17,627 nt of DNA from AWTP1-13 sp035550075 (GTDB lineage Bacteria; Pseudomonadota; Alphaproteobacteria; Rhizobiales; Hyphomicrobiaceae), in the NCBI GenBank assembly GCA_035550075.1, contig DASZQG010000113.1, positions 1 to 17,627 of the forward strand, read 5' to 3'. The notes beneath the pieces are model-generated. The model had not been told where the DNA came from. It made no database searches and saw nothing but the letters and a program-made list of their open reading frames with translations. Made by a program: the position numbers and the translations under genes. This document shows positions 11,933 through 17,627 of this stretch, one piece after another; position 1 is the stretch's first letter, and each line of letters starts with the position of its first letter.

Positions 11933-13137
11933 GGCGCCGTCTCGACCTCCGCGGCTGCGGCCGCGCGGCGCTCGCGCGCGCTGAGATTGGCGGAAGCCGA
12001 CCTGAGCTGGCCGCAGGCGGCCATGATGTCGCGTCCGCGCGGGGTGCGCACGGGGCTCGCATAGCCCGCGCGATTGACGACCTCGGCGAAGCGCTCGATC
12101 TGCTCCCAGTCCGAGCATTCGTGCGGCGCGCCGGGCCAGGGATTGAAGGGAATGAGGTTGATCTTGGCCGGGATGCCGGCGAGCAGCTTCACCAGCGCCT
12201 TGGCCTCGGCCAGGCTGTCGTTGACGCCCTTCAGCATCACGTATTCGAAGGTGATGCGGCGCGCGTTGGAGAGGCCGGGGTAGGCGCGGCAGGCGGCCAT
12301 CAAGTCGGCAATCGGATACTTGCGGTTGATCGGCACCAGCTTGTCGCGCAGGTCATCGCGGGTAGCGTGCAGCGAGATGGCAAGCGCGGTGCCGGTCTCC
12401 GCGCCCCAGCGCGGAATTTCCGGAACGACGCCGCTGGTGGAAAGCGTAATCCGCCGCTTGGAGATGGCGAGGCCGTCGCCATCGGCCACCACGGCCATCG
12501 CCGCCTTGACGTTGTCGAAGTTGTAGAGCGGCTCGCCCATCCCCATCAGCACGACGTTGGTGATCTTGCGCTCGCCGGCCGGGAGCAGCCCGCCATCACC
12601 GGGGCCGGCGGCCCCTGGCCAGTCGCCGATCCGGTCGCGTGCCAGCAGCACCTGGGCCACGATCTCGCCGGCCTCCAGATTGCGCACCAGCCGCTGGGTC
12701 CCGGTATGACAGAAGGAACAGGTCAGCGTGCAGCCAATCTGGCTGGAAATGCACAGCGTGCCGCGGTCGGCCTCGGGAATAAAGACGGTCTCGATCTCAG
12801 GCGGGTGCGCCTCGTGACCGCGGCGGTCGAGGCGCAGCAGCCATTTGCGCGTGCCGTCGGAGGACACCTGCTCAGCCGCGATCTCGGGGCGTGCGAGGGT
12901 AAAGTGCTCGTCGAGGCGCAGGCGCAGGTCCTTGGAAACGTCCGACATCTCGGCAAACGACCGGACGCCACGCACATAAATCCAGCTCCAAAGCTGGCCG
13001 GCACGCATGTTGAGCTGCCGCTGGGGAACACCGACGGACGCCAGCGCGACCATCAGTGCATCACGGCCGGCACCCGCCAGGGACGGCCTGGCGGTGGACA
13101 AGGTGTGCGGTGCGGCACGGGGCGAGACGACGTTCAT
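11929..13137 (-). CDS. rlmN: Dual-specificity RNA methyltransferase RlmN
   Basis: A 402-residue radical-SAM enzyme that adds a methyl group to C2 of A2503 in 23S rRNA and, in characterised bacteria, A37 of some tRNAs. The 4Fe-4S cluster motif CxxxCxxC is C136, C140 and C143 in GCTLTCSFCHTG. The two further functional cysteines are present: C129 in RGTLCISSQ and C375 in DIMAACGQL. The SAM-binding GMGEPLYNFDNV, the ISLHA strand and FEYVMLKGVND are canonical. Length fits the family, with an N terminus slightly extended by the segment before residue 25. It is the first gene of a minus-strand unit with a membrane protein gene overlapped by ATGA, and is divergent from the MOT1-type transporter gene. 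Confidence 0.97.
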   Translation of the reverse strand: MNVVSPRAAPHTLSTARPSLAGAGRDALMVALASVGVPQRQLNMRAGQLWSWIYVRGVRSFAEMSDVSKDLRLRLDEHFTLARPEIAAEQVSSDGTRKWLLRLDRRGHEAHPPEIETVFIPEADRGTLCISSQIGCTLTCSFCHTGTQRLVRNLEAGEIVAQVLLARDRIGDWPGAAGPGDGGLLPAGERKITNVVLMGMGEPLYNFDNVKAAMAVVADGDGLAISKRRITLSTSGVVPEIPRWGAETGTALAISLHATRDDLRDKLVPINRKYPIADLMAACRAYPGLSNARRITFEYVMLKGVNDSLAEAKALVKLLAGIPAKINLIPFNPWPGAPHECSDWEQIERFAEVVNRAGYASPVRTPRGRDIMAACGQLRSASANLSARERRAAAAAEVETAP

Positions 13138-13275
13138 GATGAGCCGATTCGTGAAAAGCCACCCTTATTTAGCGATGATCGGCACAATGCGGAAGCAGCG
13201 GGCGCAGGCGGCAGTGGCACACCACGCAACGGCGCGGACTTCACGAAAAACCCGCCAGGGTGTTAGCTGCGCGCC

Positions 13276-14457
13276 ATGAGCAACACCGGACCGGCACCGG
13301 CGGAGTCCAAACGCCCGCAGTCGCGCCTAAGGGGGGCGGCATCGGACCTCGCCGGCGCCTGCGGTGATCTCGGCACCTTTCTGCCGCACGTGATCGGCGC
13401 AATCACCGTGGCTGGCCTGGGGCCCGCCGGGGTGCTGGCCGGGTTCGGTGCGTTCTATATCGCCACCGGCCTGTTCTACGGGTTGCCGATTGCCGTGCAG
13501 CCGATGAAGGCGATTTCGGCGGTGCTCGTTACCGGACAGGCGGGTCCCGGCGAGGTCGCCGCCGCGGGACTGCTGATGGGCGCGACCCTGCTGGTGCTCG
13601 CAGCAACCGGAACCATCGGCTGGCTGGCTCGCACGATTCCGCAGTCGGTCGCGGCCGGGCTGCAGCTCGGCCTCGGCGTCTCCATGGGCATCCTGGGCGC
13701 GATGCTGATGTGGCAGACGCCCTGGCTAGGATTTGGCGCGTTGCTGCTGCTCGCGGCGCTGATGGCGCTGCCGCGCTTTCCCGCCGCCCCGGCGATGCTG
13801 CTGGCTGCCGCCTGCGCCGGTTTTTTCACCGGCCAGACCGGGGGAATCGCCCATGCCGTCCCGGCCCTCAAAGGCCTGGCGCTGACCATTCCAACGCACG
13901 AGGATCTCTGGCGCGCCCTCCCGCTGCTGATCGTTCCCCAGCTTCCGCTGACGCTGACCAACGCCATCATCGTCACGGCCCTGGTGTGCCGCGATCTCTT
14001 CCCCGCAACCTCGGGCCGCGCCAGCGAACGCAACCTTGCGCTGTCGACCGGCCTCGCCAACCTGCTGCTGGCGCCCCTCGGAGCCATGCCGATGTGTCAC
14101 GGCGCCGGCGGGCTGCAGGCCCACTACCGCTTCGGCGCCCGCACGGGGCTCGCCCCCATCGCGCTCGGCGGCGTGCTGCTCGTGCTCGGACTGGGCTTTG
14201 CCGGCCACGCCGCGGCGCTGCTGGAGCTCCTTCCGATCAGCGCGGTGGGCGCGCTGCTGCTGGTGGCCGGCCTCGACCTCGCCGCCTCGCGCCGCTTGTT
14301 CGATTCCCAACCCTCCTGCTGGCCAGTGATCGTGTTGACGGCGGCAGGCACCCTGCTCGCCAACCCTGCCGTGGGCCTCATCGCCGGCCTCGCCAGCGAA
14401 GCGGCGCGCAAGGCAATCCTGCTGGCCATCGGCGCCCGGCGCCGCGCATCGTCCTGA
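13276..14457 (+). CDS. MOT1-type sulfate/molybdate transporter
   Basis: A 393-residue polytopic inner-membrane protein with about ten to twelve helices. The two family signatures of the MOT1/sulfate-transporter-like group (MFS_MOT1) are present: GDLGTFLPHVIGAI at 30-43 with YGLPIAVQPMKAI at 68-80, and PQLPLTLTNAI at 221-231 with PMCHGAGGLQAHYRFG at 272-287. Eukaryotic MOT1 proteins import molybdate with high affinity. Bacterial members are annotated as putative sulfate or molybdate transporters, and the true anion is usually unproven. Unlike SulP proteins it has no C-terminal STAS domain. No sulfate-assimilation or molybdenum-cofactor genes are adjacent. The 138-base region shared with rlmN has no clear promoter. 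Confidence 0.85.
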   Translation: MSNTGPAPAESKRPQSRLRGAASDLAGACGDLGTFLPHVIGAITVAGLGPAGVLAGFGAFYIATGLFYGLPIAVQPMKAISAVLVTGQAGPGEVAAAGLLMGATLLVLAATGTIGWLARTIPQSVAAGLQLGLGVSMGILGAMLMWQTPWLGFGALLLLAALMALPRFPAAPAMLLAAACAGFFTGQTGGIAHAVPALKGLALTIPTHEDLWRALPLLIVPQLPLTLTNAIIVTALVCRDLFPATSGRASERNLALSTGLANLLLAPLGAMPMCHGAGGLQAHYRFGARTGLAPIALGGVLLVLGLGFAGHAAALLELLPISAVGALLLVAGLDLAASRRLFDSQPSCWPVIVLTAAGTLLANPAVGLIAGLASEAARKAILLAIGARRRASS

Positions 14458-14541
14458 CCGGCGAAAACTCCGCTTCACACGGGCTCTGAGCCGTTAAGCA
14501 CAACGCCTTGCTTCACGTGAGACGAATGCCCTGGGCCCAGC

Positions 14542-15846
14542 TCAAAGAATGAATTTGCTGAGGTCCGCGTTGCGGGCGAGGTCGCCGATGCGCGCCTGCA
14601 CGTAGGCCGCATCGATCTGCACCGCCTGGCCGCTCTTGTCCGTCGCGTCGAACGAGATTTCGTCGAGCACACGCTCCATCACCGTCTGCAGTCGCCGTGC
14701 CCCGATATTCTCGACCGCTGAATTCACCTGCACCGCAATGTCGGCCAGCGCATCCACCGCGTCGTCGGTGAAGTGCAGCGTCACGCCCTCGGTCTGCATC
14801 AGCGCCACATACTGTTTGATGAGGCTCGCCTCCGGCTCCACCAGAATGCGGCGGAAGTCTTCCTTGGTCAGCGGCTTCAGCTCCACGCGGATCGGCAGCC
14901 GGCCCTGCAGCTCCGGCAGCAGGTCCGACGGCTTCGCGGCATGGAAGGCGCCCGAGGCGATGAACAGGATGTGGTCCGTCTTCACCGGCCCGTACTTGGT
15001 GGAGACGGTGGTGCCCTCGATCAACGGCAGCAAATCGCGCTGCACGCCTTCGCGCGAAACGTCGGCGCCGATGCGGCCGCCCTCCGACCGCGCGCAGATC
15101 TTGTCGATCTCGTCGAGAAACACGATGCCGTCGTTCTCGACGCTGCGCACCGCGTCGCCGACGAGCTGGTCCTGGTCCACCAGCTTGTCGCTCTCCTGCG
15201 CCACCAGCAGGTCGTAGGCCTGGCCCACCGTCACGCGACGTGGCTTCATGCGCTGGCCGAATGCCTTGCCCAGCATCTCGTTGAGATTGATCATGCCCAC
15301 CTGGCCGCCGGGGATGTCGAAGGTGGGAAACTGTGGTCCGGCGTCTGCCACCTGGATCTCGATTTCGCGGTCGTTGAGCTCGTTGGCGCGGAGCTGGCGG
15401 CGAAAGGCTTCGCGCGTTTGCGGACGCGGCTCGGCCCCAACCAGCGCGTCGAGCACCCGCTCTTCGGCATTCTTCTCCGCCTGCGCCTTTACCTCCCGGC
15501 GCTTGGCCTCGCGCATCAGCCCGATGCCGACTTCGACCAGGTCGCGCACGATGGAATCGACGTCGCGGCCGACATAGCCGACCTCGGTAAACTTGGTAGC
15601 CTCCACCTTGATGAATGGCGCGCCCGCCAGCCGCGCCAGCCGCCGCGAGATCTCGGTCTTGCCGCAGCCGGTCGGTCCGATCATCAGGATGTTCTTGGGC
15701 AGTACCTCCTCCTTGAGCTCCTCGGGGAGCTGCTGGCGCCGCCAGCGGTTGCGCAGGGCGATGGCGACGGCGCGCTTGGCATCCTTCTGGCCGACAATGA
15801 AGCGGTCGAGCTCGGAGACGATCTCACGCGGGGAGAAGGTGGTCAT
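14542..15846 (-). CDS. hslU: HslU, ATPase subunit of the HslUV protease
   Basis: A 434-residue AAA+ unfoldase that forms hexameric rings, recognises and unfolds substrates, and feeds them to HslV in the cytoplasm. Walker A is GPTGCGKT (57-64), Walker B is IVFLDEIDK (241-249), the pore loop is GYVG (90-93), and the sensor-2 arginine lies in IGARRL (381-386). The intermediate domain spans roughly 110-230. The protein ends in DLSKFIL, the C-terminal tail that docks into HslV. Length and ending are canonical and no residue appears missing. It follows hslV by 35 bases, so one hslVU transcript is expected. GAGG lies about ten bases before the ATG. Confidence 0.98.
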   Translation of the reverse strand: MTTFSPREIVSELDRFIVGQKDAKRAVAIALRNRWRRQQLPEELKEEVLPKNILMIGPTGCGKTEISRRLARLAGAPFIKVEATKFTEVGYVGRDVDSIVRDLVEVGIGLMREAKRREVKAQAEKNAEERVLDALVGAEPRPQTREAFRRQLRANELNDREIEIQVADAGPQFPTFDIPGGQVGMINLNEMLGKAFGQRMKPRRVTVGQAYDLLVAQESDKLVDQDQLVGDAVRSVENDGIVFLDEIDKICARSEGGRIGADVSREGVQRDLLPLIEGTTVSTKYGPVKTDHILFIASGAFHAAKPSDLLPELQGRLPIRVELKPLTKEDFRRILVEPEASLIKQYVALMQTEGVTLHFTDDAVDALADIAVQVNSAVENIGARRLQTVMERVLDEISFDATDKSGQAVQIDAAYVQARIGDLARNADLSKFIL

Positions 15847-15881
15847 TATAAGGAGGCCTCAGACGCTGCCACGGACATGCT

Positions 15882-16454
15882 TCACGCACTTTCCAGGCTT
15901 TCGATGACAACCTTGGTGTTGGTGTAAACGCAAATCTCCGCTGCAATCGCCATTGCCTTCTGGGCGATCTCCTCGGCGCCAAGACTGGTGTGGATCAGGG
16001 CCTTGGCCGCTGCCAGAGCGAAATTACCACCCGACCCGATACCCATCACGCCGCCTTCCGGCTCCAGCACGTCGCCGGTGCCGGTCAACACCAGCGACAC
16101 ATGCCGGTCGGCGACGATCATCATGGCCTCCAGCCGCCGCAGATAGCGATCCGTACGCCAGTCCTTGGCCAGCTCCACGCAGGCGCGGGTGAGCTGCCCC
16201 GGATACTGCTCGAGCTTGTTTTCCAGCCGCTCGAACAGCGTGAACGCGTCGGCGGTGGCGCCCGCGAAACCGCCGATCACGTCGCCCTTGCCGAGCGAGC
16301 GCACCTTGCGCGCGTTGGCCTTGATGATGGTTGCCCCGAGGCTGACCTGGCCGTCGCCGGCGATCACCACTTTGCCGGCTTTGCGCACGGTCAGGATGGT
16401 GGTCCCGTGCCAGGCGTCCGAGTTGCGGATGGGATCATTCATGGTCGAATCCAT
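15882..16454 (-). CDS. hslV: HslV, peptidase subunit of the HslUV protease
   Basis: A 190-residue N-terminal-nucleophile threonine peptidase related to the proteasome beta subunit. Processing before T18 in AWHG-TTILTVRK would expose the catalytic threonine. K34 falls elsewhere than usual counting because of the propeptide; the conserved KVVIAGDGQVSLG and GSGGNFALAAAKAL segments are present. It degrades unfolded or regulatory proteins with HslU in the cytoplasm. Two in-frame starts are possible, ATG 16454 and ATG 16442 (Met5), and neither has a convincing ribosome binding site. The longer is given, and both leave the catalytic part intact. The gene is divergent from hisB. I looked for a heat-shock (sigma-32) promoter and saw only a CTTGAT element without a matching -10 box. 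Confidence 0.96.
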   Translation of the reverse strand: MDSTMNDPIRNSDAWHGTTILTVRKAGKVVIAGDGQVSLGATIIKANARKVRSLGKGDVIGGFAGATADAFTLFERLENKLEQYPGQLTRACVELAKDWRTDRYLRRLEAMMIVADRHVSLVLTGTGDVLEPEGGVMGIGSGGNFALAAAKALIHTSLGAEEIAQKAMAIAAEICVYTNTKVVIESLESA

Positions 16455-16509
16455 GCGCCGATGTCGGCATGAACGGCCCGTAAATCAAGGGCGGGCATAG
16501 TGGGGCCGC

Positions 16510-16551
16510 GCGGTGAGTGGAAACCGCCTCACCAAGCTGATAAACGCTTGG
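16510..16551. promoter_or_regulatory. Overlapping inverted repeats in the hslV-hisB divergent region
   Basis: Three inverted repeats lie within 42 bases. GCGGT/ACCGC is at 16510-16514 and 16523-16527. GGTGAG/CTCACC is at 16512-16517 and 16528-16533. CCAAGC/GCTTGG is at 16532-16537 and 16546-16551. The first two overlap and exclude each other as hairpins. They could be operator sites or a hisB leader structure; no known binding motif is recognised. Confidence 0.35.
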
Positions 16552-16582
16552 CTAGACGCATGCAAGGCAAGGCAAATTCCCC

Positions 16583-17173
16583 GTGAAGCGACAGGCGACC
16601 ATCGAGCGCTCCACCAAGGAGACGAAGATCAAGGCAACCGTCGATCTCGACGGCACCGGCGCCTATGACGTGGCGACCGGGGTCGGCTTCCTCGACCACA
16701 TGCTCGAGCAGCTCGCCCGCCACTCGCTGATCGACATCACCCTGAAAGCCCAGGGCGATCTGCACATCGACTTCCACCACACCACGGAAGACTCCGGCAT
16801 CGTGCTCGGCCAGGCCGTCGCCAAGGCGCTCGGCGACAAGCAGGGCATCGCCCGCTTCGGCGCCGCCTACCTGCCGATGGACGAGACGCTGACCCGCGTC
16901 GCCATTGACGTCTCCGGCCGTCCGCACCTGGTGTGGAAGGTATCGTTCTCGCGGCCGAAGCTCGGCGAGATGGACACCGAGCTGTTCCGCGAGTGGTTCC
17001 AGGCGTTCGCGCAGAACGCCGGCATCACGCTGCACGTGGAAAATCTCTACGGCGAGAACAACCACCACATCGCCGAGACCTGCTTCAAAGGGCTTGCCCG
17101 CGCGCTGCGTGCGGCGGTCGCGCTCGATCCGCGCCAGGCCGGCCGCGTGCCGTCCACGAAGGGGTCGCTCTGA
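16583..17173 (+). CDS. hisB: Imidazoleglycerol-phosphate dehydratase HisB
   Basis: A 196-residue monofunctional dehydratase that converts imidazole-glycerol phosphate to imidazole-acetol phosphate, a late-middle step of histidine biosynthesis in the cytoplasm. The manganese-binding motifs of both halves are present: H39 in FLDHML, H65-H66-E69 in DFHHTTEDSG, and H161-H162-E165 in NNHHIAE. The C terminus PSTKGSL is canonical. There is no N-terminal phosphatase domain, unlike the enterobacterial bifunctional HisB. The start is GTG at 16583, chosen because KRQATIERSTKET fits the family N terminus. It is divergent from hslVU, as in many Alphaproteobacteria, but the gene that follows is petA rather than another his gene. 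Confidence 0.97.
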   Translation: MKRQATIERSTKETKIKATVDLDGTGAYDVATGVGFLDHMLEQLARHSLIDITLKAQGDLHIDFHHTTEDSGIVLGQAVAKALGDKQGIARFGAAYLPMDETLTRVAIDVSGRPHLVWKVSFSRPKLGEMDTELFREWFQAFAQNAGITLHVENLYGENNHHIAETCFKGLARALRAAVALDPRQAGRVPSTKGSL

Positions 17174-17207
17174 GGACGTTCGTCTTGCCGCGAGCGGGAC
17201 GGTCCTC
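17172..17207 (+). terminator. Hairpin at the hisB stop codon, possible terminator
   Basis: GAGGAC (17172-17177) pairs with GTCCTC (17202-17207), and inside it CGTC (17181-17184) pairs with GACG (17198-17201), giving about ten base pairs with a three-base bulge. The left arm overlaps the hisB TGA stop. No T run follows, so intrinsic termination is uncertain. Confidence 0.33.
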
Positions 17208-17301
17208 GTCAATCCGCCGCACCCTGCAACCCAACGTGTCGCAGCGCTGGTCCATCGGCACTCTGAGATGATCCGCTCCGCCAACAGCGGGAGCGACACC
17301 A

Positions 17302-17627
17302 ATGTCTGCCGAAACCGTTGCCAGCCTTCCCCTTGAGTCCCCCACCCGCCGCGATTTCCTGACCCTTGCCGCCGCCTCGTTCGCCGGCATCGGCGCTGCG
17401 GCCGGCGTATGGCCTCTGCTCGACAGCATGAACCCGGCAAGCGACACGCGGGCCTCCGCCACCACCGAGATCGACCTCTCCCCCATCAAGCCCGGCCAGA
17501 TCGTCACCGTGCGCTGGCAGGGCAAGGCGGTCTTCATCGCCCACCGCACGCCGGAGCAGATCGCGCAGGCGGAAGCCGGCGACGCGCTCGCCACGCTCGA
17601 CCCCGCGCCCGACCGCACCCGCGTGAC
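17302..17627 (+). CDS. petA: Ubiquinol-cytochrome c reductase iron-sulfur (Rieske) subunit, 3' partial
   Basis: The first 108 residues of the Rieske protein of the cytochrome bc1 complex; the frame is still open at the window end. The N terminus carries a twin-arginine signal anchor, SPTRRDFLTLAAASFAGIGA (14-33), which acts as an uncleaved membrane helix in this family. It is followed by a hinge region and WPLLDSMNPASD. TTEIDLSPIKPGQIVTVRWQ and GKAVFIAHRTPEQI are typical of alphaproteobacterial Rieske proteins. The cluster-binding C-x-H and C-x-x-H motifs would lie beyond the window. GGGAG eight bases before the ATG supports the start. Downstream, petB and petC (cytochrome b and c1) would be expected but cannot be seen. 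Confidence 0.92.
   Translation, partial: MSAETVASLPLESPTRRDFLTLAAASFAGIGAAAGVWPLLDSMNPASDTRASATTEIDLSPIKPGQIVTVRWQGKAVFIAHRTPEQIAQAEAGDALATLDPAPDRTRV

Noticed and set aside
12121..13266. A 381-codon plus-strand frame opposite rlmN, and a similar one opposite hslU (14773-15927)
   Set aside because: Both are shadows of highly conserved genes and carry no recognisable motif.
14482..14492. GGCTC-T-GAGCC and the nearby CTGGGCCCAG palindrome (14531-14540) as a terminator between convergent MOT1-type and hslU genes
   Set aside because: A one-base loop or a perfect palindrome cannot form a normal hairpin with a usable loop, and no T tract follows.
16455..16500. A heat-shock sigma-32 promoter upstream of hslV
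   Set aside because: Only a CTTGAT -35-like element is present on the minus strand. No CCCCAT-type -10 box lies at the correct distance.
1..17627. CRISPR arrays, insertion sequences, tRNA genes, integrase or phage genes
   Set aside because: On reading through both strands I saw no regularly spaced repeats, transposase motifs, cloverleaf-like sequences or attachment-site duplications.

Overview
The window is 17.6 kb of GC-rich, tightly packed chromosomal DNA. It reads as a free-living, aerobic alphaproteobacterium. The evidence is the hslV-hslU pair divergent from hisB, a Rieske protein with a Tat signal, a short aa3-oxidase subunit IV protein of the alphaproteobacterial type, and a TAXI-type solute-binding protein. 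I cannot name the genus from sequence alone. There are 19 protein genes (two cut by the window edges), no rRNA or tRNA, no CRISPR array and no insertion sequence. No gene-free stretch exceeds about 180 bases.

Layout. Positions 2-1207 hold the 3' part of an ATP/ADP-translocase-like MFS transporter, which converges on a Tat-exported aldo/keto reductase (minus strand). Three small genes follow: a 47-aa cytochrome oxidase subunit IV protein (+), a PilZ protein (-) and a small dimeric alpha/beta-barrel protein (+). Positions 3207-5573 are a minus-strand operon: MFS transporter, MaoC-type hydratase, HD-domain phosphohydrolase. Divergent from it is a plus-strand series of an S9 peptidase, a membrane-anchored TAXI protein, an HdeD-like membrane protein, a 2-hydroxychromene-2-carboxylate isomerase-like DsbA-fold protein, and a small secreted four-cysteine protein.

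Positions 10949-13137 (minus strand) hold rlmN followed by two small four-helix membrane proteins. These two are paralogues of one another; the first is coupled to rlmN by an ATGA overlap and the second has its own strong promoter. Next comes a MOT1-type sulfate/molybdate transporter (+). The right end holds hslVU (-), the HslUV ATP-dependent protease, divergent from hisB (+, histidine biosynthesis) and then the start of petA (+, the Rieske subunit of the cytochrome bc1 complex).

Most of this is ordinary core and near-core gene content. I see no defence island, prophage or biosynthetic cluster. The parts most worth a second look are: the rlmN-linked pair of unnamed membrane paralogues, whose second promoter carries a perfect 12-bp palindrome; the TAXI protein with a transmembrane anchor, a cytoplasmic tail and no adjacent TRAP permease; palindrome clusters in two divergent intergenic regions; and a Tat-exported aldo/keto reductase.
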